Assembly (NCBI GenBank): GCA_017553505.1
Contig: JAFZLD010000015.1
Span: forward strand, 62,001-126,000
Direction: 5' to 3'
From: Lachnospiraceae bacterium
GTDB taxonomy: Bacteria; Bacillota; Clostridia; Lachnospirales; Lachnospiraceae
Length of the DNA stretch: 64,000 bases
The position numbers were made by a program, and so were the translations under genes. This document shows, one piece after another, positions 35,844-44,688 of this stretch (position 1 is its first letter; each line of letters begins with the position of its first letter). The notes under the pieces are model-generated. The model was not told the DNA's origin and made no database searches. It worked only from the letters and a program-made list of their open reading frames with translations.

Positions 35844-37634
35844 ATGGGAACAGGTAAAAGAACTAAAGAAGATAAAAAGCGTTTTTTATCGGGCACGTCG
35901 CTGGCAGTAAAGGTATGGTACATTATTGGCGGCGTTTTTTTACTGTTTACCATTATGTTTTCGATTTCGGCCCTTGTACTCAGGGAACGTTCCATCAGAG
36001 ACTACGAAATAAGAGAATCTGAGACCATCCTTAATTCCATGTCCGGAAGTATCACCGCCAATATAGAGAATTACAAAGACATTTCGCGACTGGTTATGCT
36101 TAACAAGCAGGTGACAGCTTTCTTAAGAGCCCCGGCAGAAGAGGTGGGGGCAGGTCTTAAGAACGATACCATTTACGGTATCAACGATATTTTTATGGTT
36201 TCAGACTATGTCGATTCCGTATTTATATTCAGGTCAGACAATCATTACGTTACTACCGGTAAAGGTTTATACCATATTGATTACGATCTTATGGAAGATG
36301 AAACCTGGCATGCGCATATCAAGGAAAGGGAAGGCGGTGCGGCAATTTCTTTAAACGGTAACGGCGCTGTATACAGAGCTAACGGCAACCAGCTACTTAC
36401 CATCGGCCGCGACATCTATGATATTTATTTGCAGAAGCCTGTAGGCCTGCTTCTTGTCAATATTTCCACGGGTATGCTTAAAAGCGCCACCGAGAGTCAG
36501 AAGGGTTCAAAAGTCTGCATCGTATCCGAAGACGGCACGCTTCTTGCGGGCGATAAGTCTGTAAGTGAGTATTTTACCTCCGACATGGCCATCAGGTACA
36601 CGATGGTTCATAAGTCCGTAAGAGGTAATAAAAATGTGCGAATGATTTCATCTATCAGGGTTCCCGATACGCCGATTATCGTAATGTGTGCATCCAATGC
36701 TTCGGCTCAGTCGATTCCCGTAGAGACCACCGCTGTAATGCTTCTTTTGTTTGTGACCTTTGTAGTATCGATTTCTTTTGCCGCAGTATTCATTTCAAGG
36801 AATATTACGCATCCCATATACACTCTTTCCGCCGAAATGGAGAAGACCAAAGAAGCGGGATGGCTTAAGAAGATTGACGCCGAGATGCCGCGTAACGAGC
36901 TTTCCATGCTCAAAGAAAGCTACAACAGCATTATCGATTACTTAAACGACCTCTTCACAAGGCTTATAGACAAAGAAAAATCAGTGCAAAAAGCGGAAAT
37001 GCGAGTGCTTCATGAGCAGATTAAGCCGCACTTCCTGTATAATTCGCTTGAGACCATCAGTTTTATGGCGCTTGACGCGGGAGCCAAAGACGTTCATTCT
37101 GCGCTTGAAACACTCGGAAGCTTTTACAGGAATTTCTTAAGCAAAGGAAACCGAGAGATACCGCTTAGCCGTGAAATCAGCATTATCAAGGACTATCTGG
37201 CGCTTCAGAAGCTAAGGTACGGTGATATAATCAACGATGAGTATGACATTTCGGAGGATACGCTTGATATAAAGATTCCGAAACTTATTCTTCAGCCGCT
37301 TGTCGAGAACAGTATATATCACGGCATCAGGCTTACCGGCGAGCCCGGCACCATCAAGATCACATCGTATCTTGAGGATGACGATATTCATATTATTGTG
37401 CGGGATACGGGCGTTGGTATGAGTCAGGACACTATAGATGAATTGCTGGGACGTTCCGAAACACCTGTAGAGGACCAGAATGCAAGTTTCGGATTGAAGG
37501 GTACCATTGAGAGAATTAAGTATTATTGCGATTATAAAGATGTAGTGAGAATCAGAAGCGAAATAGGTGAGTTCACCGAGATAGAGCTTATTATTCCCAC
37601 CAAGCTTAAGGAGGAAGAACGGGGTAATGTATAG
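35844..37634 (+). CDS. YesM-type sensor histidine kinase
   Basis: 596 aa. TM1 at ~25-47 (YIIGGVFLLFTIMFSISALV), an extracellular sensor of ~240 residues, TM2 near 300-320, then HAMP. The His_kinase domain has HEQIKPHFLYNSLETISFM, followed by HATPase_c with LQPLVENSIYHGI and RDTGVGMS. This is the LytS/YesM class that partners with AraC-type response regulators controlling polysaccharide uptake. It overlaps the regulator by 8 nt. The likely signal is an extracellular xylan breakdown product or the loaded binding protein. Confidence 0.93.
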   Translation: MGTGKRTKEDKKRFLSGTSLAVKVWYIIGGVFLLFTIMFSISALVLRERSIRDYEIRESETILNSMSGSITANIENYKDISRLVMLNKQVTAFLRAPAEEVGAGLKNDTIYGINDIFMVSDYVDSVFIFRSDNHYVTTGKGLYHIDYDLMEDETWHAHIKEREGGAAISLNGNGAVYRANGNQLLTIGRDIYDIYLQKPVGLLLVNISTGMLKSATESQKGSKVCIVSEDGTLLAGDKSVSEYFTSDMAIRYTMVHKSVRGNKNVRMISSIRVPDTPIIVMCASNASAQSIPVETTAVMLLLFVTFVVSISFAAVFISRNITHPIYTLSAEMEKTKEAGWLKKIDAEMPRNELSMLKESYNSIIDYLNDLFTRLIDKEKSVQKAEMRVLHEQIKPHFLYNSLETISFMALDAGAKDVHSALETLGSFYRNFLSKGNREIPLSREISIIKDYLALQKLRYGDIINDEYDISEDTLDIKIPKLILQPLVENSIYHGIRLTGEPGTIKITSYLEDDDIHIIVRDTGVGMSQDTIDELLGRSETPVEDQNASFGLKGTIERIKYYCDYKDVVRIRSEIGEFTEIELIIPTKLKEEERGNV

Positions 37635-38358
37635 GGTTATGCTTATAGACGACGAGCAGTCTGCAAGAAGTCTGCTTAAAGCGTCCATCAACTGGGAACG
37701 CTACGATATGGAAGTGGCGGGCGAGGCCGCAAGCGGAATCGAAGCCATCAACATCATCGACGAAATCGTTCCGGACATAGCATTCGTAGACATCTCCATG
37801 CCCTTTATGAACGGCATAGAGTTTACGGAGGTTGCTACCAAAAGATATCCGGGACTCAAAATAATCATCATGACTGCCTTCGATGAATTTGAATACGCAA
37901 GGCAGTGCATCAGGCTTCCTGTATTCGATTACATGCTTAAGCCTTTTGTACGTGCGGAGGTTGAGGAGAACCTTAAGAAGCTCAAAGATATTCTTGACCG
38001 TACAGTCAAAGACACGGAGCCTGCGGTAGAAATCGAACCGTCTTCAATCGGCCAGATTAAACGCTACATTGAAGACAACTACACCGATTCCAAGCTTAAC
38101 CTTACATCGGTGGCCCAGATTTTCGGCTTCAGCGCCAGCTACTTAAGCCGAAAATTCAAGCAGGACACCGGCAAGAACTTCGTCGAGTACTTAACCGAGT
38201 GCCGCATGAAGCGCGCCATGGAGCTTGCCGCAAGCAACATGAAAATGTTCAGCGCCTCCACCGAGGTCGGCATCCCCGACCCCAACTACTTCGGCCGTTG
38301 CTTCAAAAAATACACCGGTCAAAGCTACTCCGACTACGCCTCCTCCGTCTCCAAATAA
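37627..38358 (+). CDS. YesN-type response regulator, REC plus AraC HTH
   Basis: 243 aa. REC domain 1-~120 with VMLIDDEQSARSLL, phospho-Asp in IAFVDISMPFMNG, and MLKPF. AraC-type double HTH at ~140-243: LTSVAQIFGFSASYLSRKFK and PNYFGRCFKKYTGQSYSDY. At 243 aa it is shorter than many YesN proteins, with no long middle region. It probably activates the neighbouring importer and glycosidase genes. Confidence 0.93.
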   Translation: MYRVMLIDDEQSARSLLKASINWERYDMEVAGEAASGIEAINIIDEIVPDIAFVDISMPFMNGIEFTEVATKRYPGLKIIIMTAFDEFEYARQCIRLPVFDYMLKPFVRAEVEENLKKLKDILDRTVKDTEPAVEIEPSSIGQIKRYIEDNYTDSKLNLTSVAQIFGFSASYLSRKFKQDTGKNFVEYLTECRMKRAMELAASNMKMFSASTEVGIPDPNYFGRCFKKYTGQSYSDYASSVSK

Positions 38359-38371
38359 CCCTCACCCACCC

Positions 38372-38397
38372 GGGCCGACCCACGTCGGCCCTTTTTT
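38372..38397 (+). terminator. Terminator after response regulator
   Basis: GGGCCGAC and GTCGGCCC arms, loop CCAC, then TTTTTT. Confidence 0.9.
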
Positions 38398-38415
38398 ATT
38401 GCTGATGTTATTGGC

Positions 38416-38619
38416 AGCCCATCCCGGGGCGAATGAAAGGGTTCCCGACTGATCGAGACTCACGCAAAAGAAAGTTTTACGAGCATCTTGTTTATCCGAG
38501 CTATAAAGGCGAGGCCGCTCGGACCGCTACCGCTTAAACTTCATGCGCGGAGTCTTTGGCTTTTTATTTGCTTCCGCTCGACACAGTCGTCCACCCTTTC
38601 ATTCGCCCCGGGATGGGCT
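38416..38619 (+). ncRNA. Structured element A, copy 1
   Basis: About 204 nt closed by a perfect 26-bp inverted repeat (38416-38441 with 38594-38619). The stem continues after an internal loop as CGACTG/CAGTCG. Inside are AGACTC/GAGTCT, AAGTTT/AAACTT and CCGAGC (38496-38501)/GCTCGG (38517-38522) around a conserved loop (TATAAAGGCGAGGCC). The same element occurs inverted at 46886-47074. The inner stem there is TCGGGC/GCCCGA, so both sides changed together. This argues for a folded RNA. Family not identified; a raiA-like or other large Clostridial RNA is possible. Confidence 0.75.
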
Positions 38620-38658
38620 CAATCTACTGTATGGCAAAGCAAGAGACAGCGATTCGGC

Positions 38659-38885
38659 GCGGGCAAAAGTCTTTCACAAAAACTCTATCGGAGCGTCGGC
38701 GCTTAGCGGCTGTATTTTAGCCGCTTATGCACGAAAACACTTCTGTTTGAGTTGCAAAAAAGGGCTGTGCTGCCCCTCAAGCACCACTTTTTGCGTAGGG
38801 CAGACCGCAGTCTAAACGGAGCGTCTGACCGGCCGCTACGTGAGATCGAAACGGGAGGGGGTTTTTGTGGAAGACTTTTGCCCGC
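38659..38885 (+). ncRNA. Structured element B
   Basis: About 227 nt closed by a 25-bp inverted repeat (38659-38683 with 38861-38885). Its single non-Watson-Crick pair is T-G on the + strand, so + is the better RNA strand. Interior hairpins visible: AGCGGC/GCCGCT, GGGC/GCCC and GCAAAAAAG/CTTTTTGC. GGAGCGTC occurs twice. Interior sequence is unrelated to element A although the two lie 40 nt apart. No ORF of credible coding character. Identity unknown. Confidence 0.65.
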
Positions 38886-38920
38886 GGCGGGGCGCGTCAG
38901 GGAGGCCAATATGAGGCAAT

Positions 38921-38945
38921 AAAAAAGGGCCGGCGGTGGCCGGCC
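38921..38945 (-). terminator. Terminator of the xylanase gene
   Basis: On the minus strand, GGCCGGC/GCCGGCC arms (38928-38934 and 38939-38945) are followed by six T residues. Confidence 0.85.
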
Positions 38946-38966
38946 TGGGGTGGGCGTTAGGGGGTG

Positions 38967-41006
38967 TTAGGCGAGGGTGATGAAGAGGTCGTCGATGAAC
39001 ATGTCGGCGTTGCCGTTTGTTTCGACGAAGAGGGCGGCGGCGCGGAGGCCGGCGGGGACGGAGGCGGGGACGGTGATGTGGGTGAAAGAGCCTGCGGCGG
39101 AGGTGAACTCGCCGAGGGGCTCGTAGCCGTCTATGCCGACGCGGATAGTGGTATCCGCGGTTTTGACGTATAAGGATATGTTGATGTCGCGGCCGATGTA
39201 GGTGGAGACGTCGAACTTAACGGTGGCGTCTTTCTCCTGGCGGGATACGCGAAGAGACCTGGTGCCGGAGGTAACGGCTTCTGTATCCGTGACGGATAAG
39301 AAGGGTAAGTGGCCCATGCCACGGATGGCTGCGATGTTGGTGTCGCCTTCAAAGCTTTCTTTGAGACCGATGAGGTGAAGGGATACATCGTCTACGTAAA
39401 TAGGGCTAAAGGTGCCTTCGGAAGCCTCTTCTGTGTAGAAGTATACCTTTACGGAGTGACAGTCTGAAGGAAGAGTGCATTCGCCTTCGAGGTAGCGCCA
39501 TTCATCGTCGGAACTGTCGACAGTTGCGAAAGACTCAGCCTTGTCGGGGGCATTCGGGTGTTCGACGTTGAGGGTGACCTTCTTAGCGGGGCTCTTGACC
39601 CATGCGCCGATTTTGACGGTCTGGCCTATGAAATCGGAGACGTCAAGGAGTATGCCGCTCCAGCCGTCGAAACGAGTCTCGAGAGCAAGACAGTGGTTGC
39701 CTGAGTGTCCGTCGCCTTCTTTGAGAAGGTCTATGGGGAAGAGACCGCGGTTCTTAAAGCCGACGGCAGCGTAATCGAATTTGGTGCCGCTTACGGGCTC
39801 GAAGTCGTAGAAGCGGTCAGAAAGATCGAGAACAACGGGCTCGGGCTCACCGAGGCTCTCGCCAGTAACTGCGTATTTGAGAGCGGTGCAGGCAAGCTTG
39901 GGAGATAAATCACCGTTGAAAAGCAGGGGATTGGCGCCGCGAATCCAGGAGTTGTCGTCAGTAAGACCCCAAACGGTTACGCTTGTAACCTTGCCGCCGT
40001 TTTTATTGGCCTTAAGGATTGCTTCAAATAATCTCTTGTAGAAGTCAGCCTGATAGTAGAAGGCATTGACTCCCGAAGAAGTGCATTTAACATCAAGCTC
40101 GGTGATATGAACTTCATCCACGAGAGCAGAGTAGTCCATAATGGCCTGATAATATAAATCTATGTCGTTGGTATCGCTCAAATGACCCTGCATACCGATA
40201 CCGTCGATTAAATGCTCGGAGAATACGCTTCCGTGTTCGGCGGTGGAACGGCCGAGGTTTGCAATAATTGCTTTCTTTTTCTCGGGGTCAAACTCATTGT
40301 AATCGTTGTAGAAAAGAAGGGGCTTGCCGTAATCGTAACCTGCGGAAATCTCGTCCACAGCGTCGCGGGCGAAACGGAATGCCCAGTAGATGTAGTCGGG
40401 ACCGATAATCTCGGACCAGTAGCTCTTGCGCACGCCGGTTTCGGTCTTGTCGGCAAGCTCGATGGCTTCGTTGACCACGTCCCAGGCATAGATAATCTGT
40501 GCGAAGCCCGACTCATAGGTCCACTTCACGAGATTGTATATATAGCTCTTAATACGCTTAAGAAGCACTTCGCGGGATACGTAGCACTCGGGATTGAGCT
40601 TCTCGAAGAACTTAAGATGCGGGTTGGCTTTTAACTTTTCGGGGTCGGTGGGGATAGTTACGGCGTTGTAGCCCTTGGCAAAGATTTCCTTGGGACACTG
40701 GCTGTGCCATACCATAACGTGACCGCGCACCTTTAAACCGTTGTCTCTTGCAAAAGAAAGCATTGCGACAGCGTTTTCATTGGGCACGAAGGGTAAGAAT
40801 TCCTCGGTGGCATCGGGAGAGTTAAAGCCCATATTGTACATAGGCTTAAGCTCGTTGGCGCAGGTCATGCTGTTAAACTGCTCGGCCATAAGAGCTTCCT
40901 TGGCGGGATTGCCGATTTCGTGATTGGTGAATCGTCCGTTTATGCGCTCACAAGCAACACCGATTTTGAAATAATCTTTGTAGATATCTTTGAGTTTAAA
41001 ATCCAT
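38967..41006 (-). CDS. GH10 endo-beta-1,4-xylanase with C-terminal carbohydrate-binding modules
   Basis: 679 aa. GH10 TIM barrel at ~5-370: acid/base Glu180 in AWDVVNEAIEL, nucleophile Glu303 in VHITELDVK, and GHVMVWHSQCP. After a short linker (~375-400), two CBM_4_9-like beta-sandwich modules follow (about 400-545 and 550-679, each with a GWSGILLDVSDFIGQ- or VSTYIGRDINIS-type strand). There is no signal peptide: the N-terminus MDFKLKDIYKDYFKIGVACE goes straight into the barrel. It is probably intracellular despite the binding modules. The gene is divergent from the esterase-like gene and convergent with the regulator. Confidence 0.93.
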   Translation of the reverse strand: MDFKLKDIYKDYFKIGVACERINGRFTNHEIGNPAKEALMAEQFNSMTCANELKPMYNMGFNSPDATEEFLPFVPNENAVAMLSFARDNGLKVRGHVMVWHSQCPKEIFAKGYNAVTIPTDPEKLKANPHLKFFEKLNPECYVSREVLLKRIKSYIYNLVKWTYESGFAQIIYAWDVVNEAIELADKTETGVRKSYWSEIIGPDYIYWAFRFARDAVDEISAGYDYGKPLLFYNDYNEFDPEKKKAIIANLGRSTAEHGSVFSEHLIDGIGMQGHLSDTNDIDLYYQAIMDYSALVDEVHITELDVKCTSSGVNAFYYQADFYKRLFEAILKANKNGGKVTSVTVWGLTDDNSWIRGANPLLFNGDLSPKLACTALKYAVTGESLGEPEPVVLDLSDRFYDFEPVSGTKFDYAAVGFKNRGLFPIDLLKEGDGHSGNHCLALETRFDGWSGILLDVSDFIGQTVKIGAWVKSPAKKVTLNVEHPNAPDKAESFATVDSSDDEWRYLEGECTLPSDCHSVKVYFYTEEASEGTFSPIYVDDVSLHLIGLKESFEGDTNIAAIRGMGHLPFLSVTDTEAVTSGTRSLRVSRQEKDATVKFDVSTYIGRDINISLYVKTADTTIRVGIDGYEPLGEFTSAAGSFTHITVPASVPAGLRAAALFVETNGNADMFIDDLFITLA

Positions 41007-41117
41007 TAATGTAATCCCCCTGATAAATGTTATTTAAATTGTATCCGCTGCATTTTCCGCTCACTTATCAAATACCACAATTATCTTATCAACGCTTGCT
41101 AAATTTCTGCGCATTTG

Positions 41118-41147
41118 TTGACCGTTTTTGAGCCTCAAGAGTAAAGT
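41118..41147 (+). promoter_or_regulatory. Candidate promoter for the esterase-like gene
   Basis: TTGACC (41118-41123), 18-nt spacer, TAAAGT (41142-41147), in the 191-nt divergent region 41007-41197. Confidence 0.55.
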
Positions 41148-41197
41148 TAGGGTAGAAATAACGATTTTGCAAATGTTAAAATAAAGGAGGATTCATC

Positions 41198-42790
41198 ATG
41201 GGGATGAAAGAGAGCCCGCGCGTTGTGACGATGACCGGGGCCAAGTATTGGGAACACGAATTTAAGAGTTTTAAAGCAGGCGTGTATGTGCCTGACTGTG
41301 ATAAGATTTACGATGTCATTAACTTTGGATATAAGGCACCGTACCTGATTGTATTCGAGAAGAAAGAACAGACGGCTGAAGAGCGAGCTTCTTTGGCCGA
41401 GAAGACAGGACTGTCTAAGATTGCAAGTGCTAAGGGCGGCAGCGTAGTCTTTGTATTTCCTACATCGGGAGACTGGGACAGCGCATCACCCGATTTGTTC
41501 AAGGATTTGATTGCTGAGTCGAAGATTCACCAGTATTACAGAGACGGAATGGTTACTTTCAGAGACCGTTTTACGGGTGAGTACAAGGATTTCTTTATCC
41601 GCGGTGCCATCTTCAGAACTTGTATCTATGCAAGCGGCAAGAGCGCCGATTATGCGGCACGTAACCTTCTTAAGAAGGTGGAAGGCGAGTACCTTTGGGG
41701 ACCCGGTGATATTACGCCTGCGTGCCTTGTGCTTGAGAATCTGAGCGTTGCGGTAAGGGCTGAGAGAGACGATATTCCCGTGCTTTCTGTCGGTAATTCC
41801 GCAGAGGTAAATGCTACGCTTGAAAACTGCTGTAAGCATTTCCGTGCAGAGAAGACTGTTGATTATATCAAGGCTTATGAAGAGTTTACCGGTACGTTTA
41901 AGCGCTGGTGCGGCGACCTTGAAATTGAGCCCGATTTGGCAGGAGAAGGCGTGGTTGAAGAGCCCGCGATTTGTGAGGTTAAGACTTCGCCGGATAACTG
42001 CGGTGACGATAAGGGTACAGAGAGACACAATGTCGGATATATCGCATATTACAACAAGGATTTGTTTGATAAAGGACCTGCGCCGTTGCTTCTTGCTTTT
42101 CACGGCGGCGGAGATTCTTCTTTGTACATAAGCTTCGTATCGGGATGGTGGAAGGTTGCGCATCGTAACAACTTCCTGCTCGTTGCGATTGAGAATCACT
42201 TAAACAGCACCGCTACCGAGATGATGGAGCTTATAGAAGAACTTAAAAAGAAATATTCTATTGATGAGCATCGTATCTATGCGAGCGGTTTCTCGATGGG
42301 CGGCTGTAAGTCATGGGATATGTTCCAGGAGTATCCGAAGGTTTTTGCGGGACTGGCTCCCATGGACGCAACTTTCGAGGTGGGTCTTAATGTGTTCGGC
42401 AAGCCTGCGCCTACAGAGATTAATCATGATACGCCTGTGCCTGTATTCTATGCGGGCGGCGAGATTACGCCTCTTCCGGAGCTTCCTTTCCAGGCTGAGA
42501 AGTGCCATGACCGAATCAAGTATGTTTTTGAAGTAAATAAGCTTGTAACGCCTTATAATGTTAAGTACGAAGACCGCGAGAACTGGCCTAATAAGATCTG
42601 GGGCATCGATGGCGACAGAGTTGAAAAGTTCTATGATGAGACGAGAGACAGTTATCTCACTGTCAATTATTTCAAGGATGCGGCCGGCGTTGAGACGACT
42701 GCTTTGGCAAGTATAAGCGGTCAGGGACATGAGTGCAGAGAGCATACCTGCGAGCATGCTTGGCAGTTCCTGTCCAAGTTTACACGATAA
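41198..42790 (+). CDS. Large alpha/beta-hydrolase protein, esterase-like, with two hydrolase-like halves
   Basis: 530 aa. The C-terminal half (~270-530) has oxyanion region LLLAFHGGGDSS, nucleophile elbow YASGFSMGGCKSW (GxSxGG) and late SGQGHECREHT with a candidate His. This is PHB-depolymerase/feruloyl-esterase-like. The N-terminal half also looks like a hydrolase fold: APYLIVFEKK, GGSVVFVFPTSGDW and IYASGKSADYAARNLL, where the nucleophile Ser context is degenerate. A duplicated or fused enzyme with one inactive lobe is plausible. No signal peptide. Beside a xylanase, an acetyl- or feruloyl-esterase role is attractive but unproven. Confidence 0.72.
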   Translation: MGMKESPRVVTMTGAKYWEHEFKSFKAGVYVPDCDKIYDVINFGYKAPYLIVFEKKEQTAEERASLAEKTGLSKIASAKGGSVVFVFPTSGDWDSASPDLFKDLIAESKIHQYYRDGMVTFRDRFTGEYKDFFIRGAIFRTCIYASGKSADYAARNLLKKVEGEYLWGPGDITPACLVLENLSVAVRAERDDIPVLSVGNSAEVNATLENCCKHFRAEKTVDYIKAYEEFTGTFKRWCGDLEIEPDLAGEGVVEEPAICEVKTSPDNCGDDKGTERHNVGYIAYYNKDLFDKGPAPLLLAFHGGGDSSLYISFVSGWWKVAHRNNFLLVAIENHLNSTATEMMELIEELKKKYSIDEHRIYASGFSMGGCKSWDMFQEYPKVFAGLAPMDATFEVGLNVFGKPAPTEINHDTPVPVFYAGGEITPLPELPFQAEKCHDRIKYVFEVNKLVTPYNVKYEDRENWPNKIWGIDGDRVEKFYDETRDSYLTVNYFKDAAGVETTALASISGQGHECREHTCEHAWQFLSKFTR

Positions 42791-42809
42791 ATTTTTTAGG
42801 GGATTTCAG

Positions 42810-43922
42810 ATGTTAAAGAAGGTAATCATTATTCCGGACAGTTTCAAAGGAAGTTTGTCGTCTGCGGAAGCTGCCGGAATTCTGAATGACGTAATATTGC
42901 AAAAAGAAGGACACGAAACGCTTTGCGTTCCAATGGCTGACGGCGGAGAGGGCAGTACCGACTGTATCATCAAGGCTATGGGCGGCGTGATTAAGAAGGC
43001 TAAAGTGCACGCGCCCGACAGCAAGATTATTACGGCAAGGTACGGCATAACTCTTAATAAGACCGCGGTAGTGGAGATTGCCGAATCAAGCGGTATCACG
43101 AAAGTGGAAGATAACAGTGCGCCGGACGCCACGACGTATGGCTTCGGTGAGCTGATTCTTAAATGCCTGGATGAAGGACTTAAGGACTTTTTACTATGCC
43201 TCGGCGGCAGTGCCACAACCGACTGCGGTTGCGGAATGGCCGCGGCTCTCGGCATTAAGTTCTTAGATGCTTCGGGGCAGGCTTTTGTTCCGACAGGAAG
43301 AACGCTTAAGAAAGTAGCTGAGATTGATACATCTGAAATTGACAAGAGAATATGGCAGAGCAGATTCACGGTCATGAGTGACGTCGAGAACCCGCTGTTT
43401 GGCCCGCTTGGAGCCGCATGCATCTACGGACCGCAGAAAGGCGCCACGAAGGATGAAGTGGCTATGCTGGACGCGGGTCTCATGCACATAAGCAACGTCT
43501 GCCGCCGCGCCGGGTTCAAGGACTCCGGCAGCGTCAAAGGCGCCGGTGCCGCCGGCGGTGCGGGCTACGGCTGTGTGGCGTTTCTTAACGCCACCATCGA
43601 AAGTGGCATCGACGCTATGCTCGACATCTGCCACTTCGACGAAGCCCTCAAGAACACCGCCTACATCGTCACCGGCGAGGGCAAACTCGATGAGCAGAGC
43701 TTCATGGGCAAGGTGATAGGCGGGATTCGCAAGCGCTCCATGGGCAAGCCGCTCTACGTATTCTGCGGCAGAAACGAGGTGCCCGAAGAGCGCCTCAAAT
43801 CCCTTGGCATCACCGCCATCGAGATTGCTCCCGGCGTACCCGCCGAGGAATCGATAAAGCATGCCGAGAAGTATCTCAGAGAAGCGGCAACAGATTTTCT
43901 GAAAGAGAACCCCGAATTATAA
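42810..43922 (+). CDS. Glycerate kinase (type 1)
   Basis: 370 aa from ATG 42810, 20 nt after the esterase-like stop (AGGGGA upstream). Family signatures: IIPDSFKGSLSSAEAA at the N-terminus, PMADGGEGSTDC, LGGSATTDCGCGMAAALG, YGPQKGAT, and TGEGKLDEQSFMGKV. It phosphorylates D-glycerate, giving 2- or 3-phosphoglycerate. Glycerate in this setting could come from sugar-acid breakdown. The last third is richer in GC codons than its start. Confidence 0.93.
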   Translation: MLKKVIIIPDSFKGSLSSAEAAGILNDVILQKEGHETLCVPMADGGEGSTDCIIKAMGGVIKKAKVHAPDSKIITARYGITLNKTAVVEIAESSGITKVEDNSAPDATTYGFGELILKCLDEGLKDFLLCLGGSATTDCGCGMAAALGIKFLDASGQAFVPTGRTLKKVAEIDTSEIDKRIWQSRFTVMSDVENPLFGPLGAACIYGPQKGATKDEVAMLDAGLMHISNVCRRAGFKDSGSVKGAGAAGGAGYGCVAFLNATIESGIDAMLDICHFDEALKNTAYIVTGEGKLDEQSFMGKVIGGIRKRSMGKPLYVFCGRNEVPEERLKSLGITAIEIAPGVPAEESIKHAEKYLREAATDFLKENPEL

Positions 43923-43935
43923 TATGTGACATAGA

Positions 43936-43971
43936 AAAGGGCATAAACCCGACCGGGTTTATGCCCTTTAA
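43936..43971. terminator. Bidirectional terminator
   Basis: Perfect 15-bp arms AAAGGGCATAAACCC / GGGTTTATGCCCTTT with loop GACC, between convergent genes. Confidence 0.92.
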
Positions 43972-43991
43972 ATTCTGCCTTTTCTTAAAGT

Positions 43992-44657
43992 TTATGCCGC
44001 TTTGGCTTCTTCCTTTTCTTCGACCTGAACCTTTCCGACATTACCTGCATTGCTCAAAATTCTCTCAAGCGCATGGAACACAATCGGAACAAGAATACAG
44101 CCGGTTGCGTAGAATGCATAGCCGATACCAAGAGAGAAGATAAGCGCCGGAATCATTTCGCTGACTACGGTCTTGCCGCTAAAGTTCTTGTTCATGAGAA
44201 CCGACTGGAAAATCATACCTGCGAGCCAGACAAGAGCGGTGATAACCACACTCCAAATCGTATTGAGGCCGCGCTTCTCAAGAAGCATGATGACAAAAGG
44301 CATCATCATCGCACGCTGAGGCACTTCCATCAATGCACCTGCCAGGCACTGGAGCTTCAATTCTTCGCCGGATATTTTCTTTGACTTATCGCGGGTAATG
44401 ATGACAATAATGCTTGATACGATTACCGCAGCAACAGCTATGCCCCATACAGAAAGGTCGCCCAGCTTATCGAAATGAAAAGGATGATCCTTTACAATCA
44501 AATAAATGATGAGAGCGGGAATCGCTCCCGAAATTGCGGGTGATGTAACCCAGAAATTCTTAATCTTTTTGTTAAGAGCGCCGTACAAAAATGTGTTAAG
44601 CGCAATCCAAACCCCACTTAATGTGAATCCCAATAAAAAAACCACTATTGCTTTCAT
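43992..44657 (-). CDS. CPBP-family (CAAX-protease-like) membrane protein
   Basis: 221 aa with about six or seven hydrophobic segments. ALMEVPQRAMM resembles the glutamate motif 1 (EExxxR, here E-V-P-Q-R with only one Glu). IVFHALERIL supplies a late His motif. Related CPBP proteins act as intramembrane endopeptidases, often in bacteriocin immunity. The reduced first motif makes activity uncertain. The C-terminus is a short Lys/Glu tail. Confidence 0.7.
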   Translation of the reverse strand: MKAIVVFLLGFTLSGVWIALNTFLYGALNKKIKNFWVTSPAISGAIPALIIYLIVKDHPFHFDKLGDLSVWGIAVAAVIVSSIIVIITRDKSKKISGEELKLQCLAGALMEVPQRAMMMPFVIMLLEKRGLNTIWSVVITALVWLAGMIFQSVLMNKNFSGKTVVSEMIPALIFSLGIGYAFYATGCILVPIVFHALERILSNAGNVGKVQVEEKEEAKAA

Positions 44658-44688
44658 GTTTTCTCCTTTAAATAGTTTCTACCATTCC

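Noticed and set aside
38488-38909. Short open frames on both strands within elements A and B
   Set aside because: They cross paired stems, lack ribosome binding sites and have arbitrary composition.
43263-43862. A 199-aa open frame antisense to glycerate kinase
   Set aside because: It is a shadow of GC-rich codons in a well-supported gene with no start signal or family match.
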